Assembly: GCF_003254745.1 (NCBI RefSeq)
Contig: NZ_QKXH01000007.1
Location: 124,001 to 188,000, forward strand
Source of the DNA: Flavobacterium aquariorum
Lineage (GTDB): Bacteria; Bacteroidota; Bacteroidia; Flavobacteriales; Flavobacteriaceae
Direction of reading: 5' to 3'
DNA: 64,000 nucleotides
Shown: positions 43,853 to 52,596 of the stretch, piece by piece
Position numbering within the stretch: the stretch's first letter is position 1
Layout of the letters: every line of letters starts with the position of its first letter
Translations under genes and position numbers: made by a program
Notes under the pieces: model-generated
Seen by the model: only the letters and a program-made list of their open reading frames with translations
Database searches by the model: none
Told to the model about the DNA's origin: nothing

Positions 43853-44773
43853 TTATATTATCTTCATTCCTTCGTCATTCACTTTGGAAACGTGAATTTC
43901 ATAAGGCAAATTCATTTCTTCGTAAACGGCACTCATTGCTTTGGCAATTTTATCGGCGTTTTCTTTTCCTTTGCTTAAAGCAAAAATAGAAGGACCTGAA
44001 CCTGAAATTCCTGAGCCTAAAGCTCCGTTTTCATAAGCGGTTTGCTTGATTAAATCAAATCCCGGAATCAGCATAGAGCGGATCGGTTCGATGATTTCAT
44101 CGTGTAAAGAACGGCCGATCAATTCGTAATCTTGAGTATAAAGACCAGCTACTAGTCCGCCAACATTTCCCCATTGAGTAATGGCACTTTTTAAGGAGAC
44201 AGTTTGTTTCAAAACCGAGCGCGCATCTGATGTTTTTAACTCAATTTGAGGATGAACTACTGTTGCGTATAATTCGGAAGGGCTGTCAATTTTGATAATA
44301 TCCAAAGGATTTGAGCTACGAACCAATGTAAAACCTCCCAAAAGGGCAGGGGCAACATTGTCGGCATGAGCATTTCCACTGGCTAACTTTTCGCCTTGCA
44401 TAGCAAATTTCACTAGTTCTACCCTAGTAAAAGGGCGTCCCAACAATTCGTTGATTCCAAAAACCGCACCTGCAGAACTGGCGGCACTACTACCGATACC
44501 GCTTCCTGCTTTGATGTGTTTGTAAATTTCGATTTCAAAACCAAATTCAGTTTCCACTTCCTCCAGCATTGCCAAAGCAGCAACTCCGGCAACATTGTTT
44601 TCGGTTTCCAATGGTAAATCAGCACCTACGATTTTGGTAATGCGAACTCCTTTCACATCAGATTTGCGGACAATCATTTCGTCGCCTGCGGTGGCTAAAC
44701 AAAGTCCAAGTACATCAAAACCACACGAAAGATTCGCAATAGTAGCTGGGCAAAATAGTTTTATTTCAGTCAT
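43853..44773 (-). CDS. thrB: Homoserine kinase
   Basis: 306 residues, a GHMP kinase. The ATP-binding motif is GSGIGSSAASSAGAVFGI (about 91-108) and the C-terminal GALGSGISGSGPSIFAL is the third GHMP motif. It phosphorylates homoserine before ThrC. It follows thrA by 83 bp; that gap holds an interleaved inverted repeat (44785-44844), which could affect thrB translation or mRNA stability. Confidence 0.97.
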   Translation of the reverse strand: MTEIKLFCPATIANLSCGFDVLGLCLATAGDEMIVRKSDVKGVRITKIVGADLPLETENNVAGVAALAMLEEVETEFGFEIEIYKHIKAGSGIGSSAASSAGAVFGINELLGRPFTRVELVKFAMQGEKLASGNAHADNVAPALLGGFTLVRSSNPLDIIKIDSPSELYATVVHPQIELKTSDARSVLKQTVSLKSAITQWGNVGGLVAGLYTQDYELIGRSLHDEIIEPIRSMLIPGFDLIKQTAYENGALGSGISGSGPSIFALSKGKENADKIAKAMSAVYEEMNLPYEIHVSKVNDEGMKII

Positions 44774-44784
44774 TTTTTTTAGAT

Positions 44785-44844
44785 TCTAAGATGCTAAGTT
44801 TCTAAGTTTCTGAGATGGCTTAGCATCTTAGAGACTTAGAAACT
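44785..44844. repeat. Interleaved inverted repeats between thrA and thrB
   Basis: Arm A TCTAAGATGCTAAG (44785-44798) is the exact reverse complement of 44819-44832. Arm B AGTTTCTAAG (44797-44806) is the reverse complement of 44835-44844. The order A-B-A'-B' allows either pairing, or a pseudoknot if the ends are frayed. It is built from an 8-mer unit like GTTTCTAA. No T-run follows on the transcript, so it is not a plain terminator. Confidence 0.6.
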
Positions 44845-44856
44845 CAGTAACTTTTT

Positions 44857-47304
44857 TTAAACATTTCCTATTCTAATAACATCGGCAAAAATTCCGGAGG
44901 CTGTAACCGCAGCTCCCGCGCCAGCACCTTTTATCAACAATGGCTGATCAACGTAGCGATCTGTATAGAATAAAACGATATTGTCTTTTCCTTCCAAATT
45001 GTAAAACGGATGATCTTTTGGGATGAATTGCAAACCTACACTCGCTTTCCCGTTTTCAAATTGGGCTACAAATTTCAGTCGGCTTTCTTTTTCATTAGCT
45101 TCCGCCAAAATAGATTCAAAGTGTTTTGCATGTTCTTTTAATGAAGCGAAAAAAGCATCATTATTGGTAGTTCCCATACATTCTTTTGGAAGAAAAGATT
45201 TGTTTTCAATATCTTTAATTTCCATTTGGTAACCGCTTTCACGGATCAAAATAAGTATCTTTCTGGCTACGTCAATTCCGCTTAAATCAATCTTTGGATC
45301 TGGCTCTGTAAAACCTTGGACTCCAGCTTCTTTAACCACGTCATGAAAAGTGTTGTTTTTATCGAAATTGTTAAAAATAAAGTTCAAACTACCTGACAAA
45401 ACGGCTTGAATTTTATGTACTTTATCACCAGATGCGATAAGGTTTTTTACAGTGTCGATGATTGGTAACCCAGCTCCGACATTCGTTTCAAAAAGAAAGG
45501 GCGCATTAAATTTACGAGACAAACTTTTTAGGTTTTTGTAATTGTCATAGGCAGATGAACAAGCAATTTTATTGCAAGTTACTACGGCAACATTTTGTTT
45601 TAAATACTGCTCATAAGTTTTAGATACTTCTTCATTCGCAGTAATGTCTACAAAAATACTGTTGCGTAAATTTAGTGCTTTTACTTTTGCTATAAATTCT
45701 GCCTTGTTAGCAGTCTCACCTTTTTCTAAGAGAGATTGCCATTCTTTTAGCGGCATTCCATCTTCGTCGAAATACATTTTTCTGGAGTTGGAAACCGCAA
45801 TGACTCTCAGGTTTATTTTTAAATTTTCTTTTAGAAATTTCTTTTGCTGATGAATTTGTTCGATGAATTTCTCACCCACATTTCCAACGCCCATTACGAA
45901 TAAGTTTAATTGCTTGGTGTTTTCTTCAAAGAAGTTTTCGTGTAAAGTGTTTAGTGCTTTTTTAACGTCTCTTTCATTGATTACTACTGAGATGTTTCTT
46001 TCGGAAGCACCTTGAGCAATGGCACGAATATTAACGTTGTTTTTGCCTAAAGTACTAAACATTCTGCCACTCAAACCTTGGTGGTTTTTCATGTTTTCAC
46101 CTACCAAAGCGATAATGCAGAGGTTTTTTTCAACAATACAAGGATCGATTTTGTTTTGAACAATTTCTATTTGAAACGCTTTGTTGATGGCAATTTCAGC
46201 AGTTTCGGCATCCGAATTTAAAATACCGATACAGATAGAGTGCTCCGATGAAGCTTGAGTAATAAAAATTACGTTAATGCTTTCATTTGATAGCACTTCG
46301 AATAAACGTTTAGACGAACCTGCAACACCAATCATTCCAGAACCTTCCAGCGTAATCAAAGTAATGTTGTCAATATGGCTAATCCCTTTTACAGGATTGG
46401 CATGTGATTCAGGATTGTTGGAAATCAAAGTCCCTTCGGCTTGTGGCTCGAAAGTATTCTTAATTAAAATTGGAATATTTTTTCTTAAAACAGGCTGGAT
46501 TGTAGGCGGGTACAGAACTTTGGCGCCAAAATGAGACAATTCCATGGCTTCCTGATAAGAGATCGTGGCAATAGGCTGTGCTTGTTTTACAATCTTAGGA
46601 TTGGCAGTAAACATTCCGTTCACATCTGTCCAGATTTCCAAGTCTGATGCATTTAATGCTCCTGCTATGATTGCTGCTGTATAATCTGAACCGCCACGGC
46701 CTAAAGTTGTGATAATACCGTCTTCAGAAGTGGCAATAAAACCAGGCATTACAACCACTTGATTGTCATTTGATGCAAAAAAATCGGCAATTAGTTTATT
46801 TGAAAGTTCAAAGTTAACGGCTGCTTTTCCAAAATGATTGTTGGTTTTAATCAATTCTCGGCTGTCTTTATAGCTGCTATTTTTTAGTTTTTGTTTTAAA
46901 GCTTCAGCAATGATATAAGACGATAGTAATTCGCCAAAACTTAGGATAGTATCCAAAGTTCTTGAAGATAATTCACCTAATAGAAAGCATCCATCAAGTA
47001 ATGTTTCGAGATGGTTGATAATTCTTTTAATATGACTCAGTAAACCGCTTTGTTCGCTAACAGGAATCAGTTGTTTAAGTGCTTCTAAATGTTTTTTCTC
47101 GATTTCGGTAATAATATCTTTAAAGCTTTCGTCATTTGCTGCCGCTTTGGATGCAGCCAATTGCAATAAATCGGTTACTTTACTTAGCGCGGATACAACG
47201 ACAACAAGCTTTTCGTCTTGTGCTTTATTAATGACTATATCTAAAACTAGTTTTATATTTTCTGCATTGGCTACCGAAGTACCACCAAATTTTAATACTC
47301 TCAT
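44857..47304 (-). CDS. thrA: Bifunctional aspartate kinase / homoserine dehydrogenase I
   Basis: 815 residues. The aspartate kinase domain (about 1-290) opens with MRVLKFGGTSVANAE and has TTLGRGGSDYTAAII. Two ACT-type regulatory domains follow (about 310-460; ISHIDNITLITLEGSGMIGV). The homoserine dehydrogenase domain (about 463-815) starts NLFVMGVGNVGEKFIEQ and has GSLNFIFN ... GFTEPDPKIDLSGIDVARK. It does the first and third steps from aspartate to threonine. It is first in thrA-thrB-thrC; the threonine-rich leader peptide lies 185 bp upstream, and feedback by threonine at the ACT domains is expected from the family. Confidence 0.97.
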   Translation of the reverse strand: MRVLKFGGTSVANAENIKLVLDIVINKAQDEKLVVVVSALSKVTDLLQLAASKAAANDESFKDIITEIEKKHLEALKQLIPVSEQSGLLSHIKRIINHLETLLDGCFLLGELSSRTLDTILSFGELLSSYIIAEALKQKLKNSSYKDSRELIKTNNHFGKAAVNFELSNKLIADFFASNDNQVVVMPGFIATSEDGIITTLGRGGSDYTAAIIAGALNASDLEIWTDVNGMFTANPKIVKQAQPIATISYQEAMELSHFGAKVLYPPTIQPVLRKNIPILIKNTFEPQAEGTLISNNPESHANPVKGISHIDNITLITLEGSGMIGVAGSSKRLFEVLSNESINVIFITQASSEHSICIGILNSDAETAEIAINKAFQIEIVQNKIDPCIVEKNLCIIALVGENMKNHQGLSGRMFSTLGKNNVNIRAIAQGASERNISVVINERDVKKALNTLHENFFEENTKQLNLFVMGVGNVGEKFIEQIHQQKKFLKENLKINLRVIAVSNSRKMYFDEDGMPLKEWQSLLEKGETANKAEFIAKVKALNLRNSIFVDITANEEVSKTYEQYLKQNVAVVTCNKIACSSAYDNYKNLKSLSRKFNAPFLFETNVGAGLPIIDTVKNLIASGDKVHKIQAVLSGSLNFIFNNFDKNNTFHDVVKEAGVQGFTEPDPKIDLSGIDVARKILILIRESGYQMEIKDIENKSFLPKECMGTTNNDAFFASLKEHAKHFESILAEANEKESRLKFVAQFENGKASVGLQFIPKDHPFYNLEGKDNIVLFYTDRYVDQPLLIKGAGAGAAVTASGIFADVIRIGNV

Positions 47305-47488
47305 AATAAGGTTGTATTTGTTTTAATGTAATTTAGTATCGCTATTTATTTGATTATCAGTATTGAAATTATAACGATTTTTATATTGTATCTTGTTGTT
47401 TTAAATTGCAAAAGGCTTCTATACACCCATGACTTTCTTTCTTTAAGAAAAAAGTACAGCAACTGGATTATATGTAAAATGTATACCC

Positions 47489-47587
47489 CTAAGGGGTAGT
47501 AGTTGTAGTAGATGTAGTTGTAACAGCAAGTGCAACCCAGATTTGAGTTGTTATCGAAGGATGATATGTGCTGTTAAAATTTTTCAT
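47489..47587 (-). CDS. thrL: Threonine operon leader peptide
   Basis: 32 codons, too short for usual gene finders. It begins MKNFNSTYH at an ATG (47587) and ends in VTTTSTTTTTP before a TAG at 47489. Eleven of 32 codons are Thr, eight of them in the last ten positions. It lies upstream of thrA with no other gene between. A hairpin TACCCC/GGGGTA overlaps its stop. In proteobacterial thr operons such a peptide senses charged tRNA-Thr by ribosome stalling. The same role is inferred here; terminator and antiterminator arms in the 184 bp to thrA were not resolved by eye. Confidence 0.8.
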   Translation of the reverse strand: MKNFNSTYHPSITTQIWVALAVTTTSTTTTTP

Positions 47588-47598
47588 TTTTGATTTTC

Positions 47599-47606
47599 CA
47601 AAAGTA
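47599..47606 (-). promoter_or_regulatory. Candidate -7 box of the thr operon promoter
   Basis: TACTTTTG on the minus strand matches TAnnTTTG exactly, 11 bp before the leader peptide ATG. No clear TTG sits at the expected -33 distance. The very short implied 5' leader would leave almost no untranslated RNA before the leader peptide. Confidence 0.45.
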
Positions 47607-47967
47607 CAGTTTTTCATCAAAAAATAAAGCTTTGTGGGTTATTTTTGCGAATAGTTTAATATTTAAATTTAATATGGATTCAAATTTAATATTGCGTAAT
47701 TTATTTCTTTGTTTATTGAGATTATCTTTATTTTAATTTGTGTTATTACCTAGTTTTAATACTAATTCATAGTCGAAAAAGGATATATTTAACTTTAAAA
47801 AAGGCAATTGATGGAACTATTTTTTAAAAAGGGATAAGATTTAAAGTGAATATTGAAGTTGAAAAGCTATTGAAAACTTTATTTTGAATGGTTTTTTAAA
47901 TTATTATCAAAAATCATTGCTTTTTAATATTGATTTATGGAATTTTGAACCCTTAAATTCAAACAAA
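47607..47967. other. Divergent region between thrL and hutH
   Basis: About 360 bp, AT-rich. No frame; the 28-codon extension of the hutH frame to a TTG at 47884 is not credible. Beyond the thr -7 box nothing was recognised. Confidence 0.45.
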
Positions 47968-49482
47968 ATGGAGAATACACATTATATAAGTACCGAACTA
48001 CTTTCTTTCGAAGTTTTACAGGAAATTATTTCTCATAATAAATTAATTGCTCTTTCTGAGAATGCAAAAACAAATATTCTAAAGTGTAGAAAATACTTGG
48101 ATGCAAAAATGGCTTCTCATTCGGAACCTATTTACGGAATCAATACTGGTTTTGGATCACTTTGTAATGTGAAAATTTCAAATGAAAACCTTTCTAAGCT
48201 TCAAGAAAACCTTGTAAAGTCACATTCTTGTGGGACGGGGGAAGAAGTGCCAAACGATATTGTAAAATTGATGCTGTTGCTTAAAATTCAATCTTTAAGT
48301 TATGGACATTCTGGAGTACAATTGCAAACAGTGGAGCGGTTAGTTGACTTTTATAATAATGATATACTGCCTGTTATTTATACTCAGGGTTCACTTGGAG
48401 CTTCCGGAGATTTGGCTCCTTTGGCACATTTATCATTGCCTTTATTGGGCGAAGGAGAAGTTTGGTTCGAAGGTAAGAAAGTGAATTCGATTGAAGTTTT
48501 AAAACATTTTGGTTGGGAACCTATCGTATTAAAATCCAAAGAAGGTTTGGCATTATTGAACGGAACTCAATTCATGAGTGCTTATGGTGCTCATATCTTA
48601 ATGAAAGCAAATAAGTTTTCATTTTTAGCCGATTTAATCGGAACAATTTCATTGGAAGGATTTGATGGTAGAGTTGAACCTTTTAATGAGTTGATACACT
48701 ATATACGTCCTCATAACGGTCAAATTGCTACAGCCAAAAGAGTGAAGGAATTTTTGGATGGAAGTGAAATTATCGGGCAGCTTAAAACCCATGTCCAAGA
48801 TCCATATTCTTTCCGTTGCATTCCACAAGTTCATGGCGCTTCAAAAGATGCTTTTGATTATGTGAAAAAAGTGTTCAAAACCGAGATTAATTCGGTAACT
48901 GATAATCCAAATATATTTATAGAAAGTGATCAGATTATCTCGGGTGGAAATTTCCATGGACAACCTTTGGCTTTGGCTTTAGATTTTATGGCGATTGCTT
49001 TGGCAGAACTAGGAAGTATTTCCGAACGCAGAACATATCAGTTGATTTCGGGATTGCGTAATCTTCCTGCGTTCTTGGTTGATAATCCAGGATTGAATTC
49101 AGGATTTATGATTCCGCAATATACAGCTGCAAGTATTGCAAGCCAAAACAAACAGTTGGCAACTCCTTCGAGCGTAGATAGTATAGTTTCAAGCAATGGT
49201 CAGGAAGATCATGTCAGTATGGGAGCGAATGGCGCTACCAAATGTTTACGCGTGATGGATAATTTGGAGCGTATTTTAGCCATTGAATTAATGAATGCTT
49301 CACAAGCGATAGAATACCGTAGACCTTTACATTCAAGTGATTTTATAGAAATGTTTTTAAAATCTTACAGAAGTGAAGTTCCTTTGGTAAAAGAAGACAG
49401 AATTCTTCATTATGATATAGAGAAAACAGTAAGTTTTCTAAATAGTTTTCAAATAGAAGAAGATTTGTTAACATTAGCTTAA
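47968..49482 (+). CDS. hutH: Histidine ammonia-lyase (or related aromatic amino acid lyase)
   Basis: 504 residues from the ATG at 47968 (MENTHYIST). The MIO cofactor triad Ala145-Ser146-Gly147 is in GSLGASGDLAPLAHL. YGINTGFGSLCN, TDNPNIF and GNFHGQPLA are family motifs for the substrate pocket. It deaminates histidine to urocanate if it is true HutH; tyrosine ammonia-lyases of the family differ at a residue pair after the MIO loop that I cannot judge safely. No hutU, hutI or hutG is nearby. Confidence 0.88.
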   Translation: MENTHYISTELLSFEVLQEIISHNKLIALSENAKTNILKCRKYLDAKMASHSEPIYGINTGFGSLCNVKISNENLSKLQENLVKSHSCGTGEEVPNDIVKLMLLLKIQSLSYGHSGVQLQTVERLVDFYNNDILPVIYTQGSLGASGDLAPLAHLSLPLLGEGEVWFEGKKVNSIEVLKHFGWEPIVLKSKEGLALLNGTQFMSAYGAHILMKANKFSFLADLIGTISLEGFDGRVEPFNELIHYIRPHNGQIATAKRVKEFLDGSEIIGQLKTHVQDPYSFRCIPQVHGASKDAFDYVKKVFKTEINSVTDNPNIFIESDQIISGGNFHGQPLALALDFMAIALAELGSISERRTYQLISGLRNLPAFLVDNPGLNSGFMIPQYTAASIASQNKQLATPSSVDSIVSSNGQEDHVSMGANGATKCLRVMDNLERILAIELMNASQAIEYRRPLHSSDFIEMFLKSYRSEVPLVKEDRILHYDIEKTVSFLNSFQIEEDLLTLA

Positions 49483-49484
49483 CA

Positions 49485-49511
49485 TTGGCTTTAAATAATG
49501 AAGTAATTTTG
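49485..49511 (+). promoter_or_regulatory. Candidate promoter for the DUF47-Pit operon
   Basis: TAATTTTG (49504-49511) matches the -7 box, 20 bp before the ATG at 49532. TTG at 49485-49487 is a possible -33 element with 16 bp between, slightly short. Confidence 0.5.
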
Positions 49512-49531
49512 CACTACTAAAACATAAACAA

Positions 49532-50176
49532 ATGTCATTAAATAGTATTTTTCAATTTCTAGTTCCAAAAGACAAAAAGTTCTTTCCTCTTTTCGAAGAA
49601 GCATCAAGTAATTTAATCGAATTGGCTTCAATTTTGCACGAAGCGGTAAATCTTCCTTTGAAAGAAAGAGAAGTTCTTTTTATCAAAATTGATGAACTAG
49701 AGCAAAAAGGAGAAGACATTACTCGTCAAACCAATTTAGAATTGAGCAAAAATTTTATTACTCCTTTTGACAGGGAAGATATTCACTCTCTAATCACTTC
49801 AATTGATTATGTAGCCGATTATCTTCATGGTGCCGCTTCAAGAATGCGTTTATATCAGGTGGATAAAATCACGAAATCAATTCGTAAAATGACAGAAATC
49901 AATCTAGAGGCCTGTCAAAATATTGATGTTGCAGTAAAAGAGTTGAAAAACTTGAGCAATATGAAAACGATTACCAACGCTTGTGCTAAAATTAATAAGT
50001 TGGAAAACAAGTCGGATATGGTTTATAACAAAGCCGTTTTTGAAATTTTCGAAAATGAAACCGATGCCAAAAATATCATTAAATATAAAGAAGTATTGTC
50101 AGTTTTAGAATCAGCAACTGATAAATGTAAGAGTGTTGCTAGTGTTTTAGAATCTATTACGGTAAAACATTCTTAA
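49532..50176 (+). CDS. DUF47 family PhoU-like protein
   Basis: 214 residues, all helical, with no signal peptide. FFPLFEEASSNLIELASILH and LEQKGEDITRQTNLELSK followed by FITPFDREDIHSLITSID match the DUF47 family, whose FDREDI segment carries acidic metal-binding residues like PhoU. Such proteins accompany Pit phosphate transporters and probably regulate them. The pit gene begins 29 bp downstream, so the two form an operon with its own promoter candidate at 49504. Confidence 0.92.
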   Translation: MSLNSIFQFLVPKDKKFFPLFEEASSNLIELASILHEAVNLPLKEREVLFIKIDELEQKGEDITRQTNLELSKNFITPFDREDIHSLITSIDYVADYLHGAASRMRLYQVDKITKSIRKMTEINLEACQNIDVAVKELKNLSNMKTITNACAKINKLENKSDMVYNKAVFEIFENETDAKNIIKYKEVLSVLESATDKCKSVASVLESITVKHS

Positions 50177-50205
50177 TTTAATTCTATTCATTTGAAGATA
50201 TTGAT

Positions 50206-51555
50206 ATGACTTTACTCATAATTATTATAGTTCTAGCATTAATTTTTGATTACATTAATGGTTTTCATGATGCTGCCAATGCTATTGCTACTGTTGTTGC
50301 AACCAAGGTTTTATCACCGTTTCAGGCGGTACTTTGGGCAGCTTTTTTTAACTTTTTGGCTTACTGGGTTTTTGGCTTGGGTGTTGCAAATACCGTTGCA
50401 AAAACGGCTGATTCAAGTCAAATTGATTTAGTAGTTATCCTTGCAGGTGTTGTAGCGGCAATTATTTGGAATTTAATTACTTGGTGGCAAGGAATTCCTT
50501 CCAGTTCTTCACATACTTTGATTGGCGGTTTTGCTGGTGCTGCGGTTGCGCATGCAATTACAATGCATGGTTTTTCAGATTATATTTTAATTGAAGATGG
50601 AGTACAGCACACTAGACATTGGTATGATATTGTAAGTTGGTACAAAGCTGGAAAAGATGGAGGTATGCCTTCAGGGGTAGTGATTATTATTGCATTTATA
50701 GTTCTTGCCCCTTTGTTAGGAGCCTTTATGTCGTATTTGATTTCTATTTGGTTGTTAAATGCTTCCAGAAAAAGTATCATACCTAAGCTATTTACAATTG
50801 CATTAATGATATTGTCAGTTTGGTTTGTTTATAGCCAAATGGTTCCATTCGAAAAAATCGAAAAGCCTCGTTTTGAATCTTCTGTTTTTTGGAGTGTCGT
50901 ATTTGAATCACACAATATTAAGTGGTTTTTGGTAGCATTTATAATACTATCGATGTCAACATTTGCTTTAGTATTTAGTAGTTTAAATTTACACAAAGCG
51001 GATGCGGTTTTGAAAAAAATGCAATTATTGTCTTCAGCGGCTTTTAGTTTAGGTCACGGTGGAAATGATTCACAAAAAGTAATGGGAATTATTGCTGCAG
51101 CTGTGGCGGTTTATATCAAAACTAGTGGTGTCGATATTATGAATCTTCCAGATTGGTTGCAAGTAGTTCTTCCAGATGACGATAAAGGTATAAAAGGAGT
51201 AATGCCTGAATGGATTCCTTTAGCTTGTTATACTGCTATTGCTGTTGGAACATTAAGTGGTGGTTGGAAAATTGTGAAAACAATGGGTTCTAAAATTACC
51301 AAAGTAACTTCTTTTGAAGGAGTAGCTGCAGAAACTGCAGGAGCTTTGACACTTTATTTCACAGAACATTTTAAAGTGCCGGTAAGTACAACACATACTA
51401 TTACAGGATCTATTATTGGAGTTGGATTAACAAAACGTATTTCAGCTGTTCGTTGGGGTGTAACGGTGAGTTTACTTTGGGCTTGGGTACTAACGATTCC
51501 TGTTTCAGCATTACTGGCTGCGCTAGTATATTGGTTTCTAAATATATTTTTGTAA
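50206..51555 (+). CDS. Low-affinity inorganic phosphate transporter, PiT family
   Basis: 449 residues with about ten membrane helices. The two PiT signatures are FDYINGFHDAANAIATVVAT near the start and ETAGALTLYFTEHFKVPVST in the second half, along with SLGHGGNDSQKVMGIIAA. It moves phosphate (as metal-phosphate or with cations) across the cytoplasmic membrane. It carries an extra loop (about 125-155, LIEDGVQHTRHWYDI). Second in the operon with the DUF47 gene; a strong terminator at 51573-51605 ends the transcript. Confidence 0.95.
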   Translation: MTLLIIIIVLALIFDYINGFHDAANAIATVVATKVLSPFQAVLWAAFFNFLAYWVFGLGVANTVAKTADSSQIDLVVILAGVVAAIIWNLITWWQGIPSSSSHTLIGGFAGAAVAHAITMHGFSDYILIEDGVQHTRHWYDIVSWYKAGKDGGMPSGVVIIIAFIVLAPLLGAFMSYLISIWLLNASRKSIIPKLFTIALMILSVWFVYSQMVPFEKIEKPRFESSVFWSVVFESHNIKWFLVAFIILSMSTFALVFSSLNLHKADAVLKKMQLLSSAAFSLGHGGNDSQKVMGIIAAAVAVYIKTSGVDIMNLPDWLQVVLPDDDKGIKGVMPEWIPLACYTAIAVGTLSGGWKIVKTMGSKITKVTSFEGVAAETAGALTLYFTEHFKVPVSTTHTITGSIIGVGLTKRISAVRWGVTVSLLWAWVLTIPVSALLAALVYWFLNIFL

Positions 51556-51572
51556 AATAATTATCATACTAT

Positions 51573-51605
51573 AAAAAAACCATTCGCATTCCGAATGGTT
51601 TTTTT
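51573..51605 (+). terminator. Terminator of the DUF47-Pit operon
   Basis: ACCATTCG, loop CATTC, CGAATGGT, then seven T. It begins 18 bp past the pit stop. Confidence 0.9.
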
Positions 51606-51631
51606 ATGTCTTAAAATTTGCGTTTTTTATT

Positions 51632-51763
51632 TTTGGAGCAGAGACCTGTTCGGTAATAATCAACAGTTCTCCAGCTGTTCACTGTATTCCCGATTAATAA
51701 AAACTACGGCAAAAAAGCCTTGTTTTTCTATATCGGGAGATGCCGTTTCCATCTGGGCTAAAT
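51632..51763 (-). ncRNA. Repeated structured element, copy B
   Basis: Minus strand: TTTAGCCCAGATGGAAACGG at the start, an inner stem CCCGAT/ATCGGG with GGC/GCC inside, then AATACAGTGAACAGC (51674-51688), and GCTCC plus A-run at the end (51635-51639). The block order equals that of 42164-42280, while the hairpin differs completely. It sits between the pit terminator and the YetF-like gene end. Confidence 0.6.
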
Positions 51764-51864
51764 GACAAGTTTAGAACTATTATGAGCTTTTCAAAAAATG
51801 AAATTCTATGTTAACAGTTGTGATTTTAGAAGAAAATAAATTTTAGAAGATTTTATGATAGAGT

Positions 51865-52380
51865 TTAATTGCCTTGAATTAAATTTTTACGATTCTTTCT
51901 GCGTTTGTAATGAGTTTGCTTTAGAGTATTTTCACCTGTAATTATGCTTATGTTTCCATCAATTTCAAGCATGGCGAGTTTTACATCCTTGAAATTTTCT
52001 ACACCATGTTCTCTCATGGCTTCTTTCAATTCATCCGAAGTTATGTCTAGCTTACTCAAGTTTTTGAAATCTAAAGTTCCACTATGAATTAAGATTTCGG
52101 GTTTTTCAAGCATTAATTCCTCAAATTTTTTATAACGATACATTAATTTCTTTAAGATGAAATTAATCGCAAAAAGTACTGTTGCTGCTGCTAAACCTCC
52201 CCAAAGTGTTGTGTTGTTTCCTACCATCGCATTTTGCACGGAATTGCTTATCAGTAAAATTAAAATTACATCGGCGGTATTGAGCTGGGATAGTTCTTTT
52301 TTGCCAAAAACCCGCAGCGCTATAACCATGAAAAAATACACAGTTGCACTGCGAATGACGATGTCTAGGTAAGGGTTCAT
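51865..52380 (-). CDS. DUF421 (YetF-like) membrane protein
   Basis: 171 residues. Three N-terminal helices (about 7-25, 38-55, 60-78) include VIALRVFGKKELSQLNTADV, the family signature. A soluble DUF421 domain follows (about 85-160: EKPEILIHSG, DELKEAMREHGVENFKDVKL). A basic tail closes it. The role of the family is unknown. A tandem array of a heptamer (52396-52481) begins 15 bp before the start, in or near the promoter. Confidence 0.9.
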   Translation of the reverse strand: MNPYLDIVIRSATVYFFMVIALRVFGKKELSQLNTADVILILLISNSVQNAMVGNNTTLWGGLAAATVLFAINFILKKLMYRYKKFEELMLEKPEILIHSGTLDFKNLSKLDITSDELKEAMREHGVENFKDVKLAMLEIDGNISIITGENTLKQTHYKRRKNRKNLIQGN

Positions 52381-52395
52381 AGTTTGGATTTTGGG

Positions 52396-52481
52396 TTTCA
52401 GATTTCAGATTTCAGATTTCAGATTTCAGATTTCAGATTTCAGATTTCAGATTTCAGATTTCAGATTTCAGATTTCAGATT
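52396..52481. repeat. Tandem array of the heptamer TTTCAGA, about 12 copies
   Basis: Perfect direct repeats of 7 bp fill 86 bp, about 12.3 units, with no spacer. It ends in GATTAAG. The unit length is not a multiple of three and the array lies outside coding DNA. Slippage could change the distance between promoter and start of the YetF-like gene. Confidence 0.9.
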
Positions 52482-52596
52482 AAGAATGTTAAGCATCATA
52501 TTGTGTTTAGATTAAATTTTTTATAGTCTTTTCTGTTTTCTGCCGTCTACTTTCTGCCATCTATACTCTTTGCTCTTTATTCTATTCTCTAAAAAT

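Noticed and set aside
52396..52481. Heptamer array as a CRISPR
   Set aside because: Units are 7 bp without spacers and no cas genes are present; it is a simple tandem repeat.
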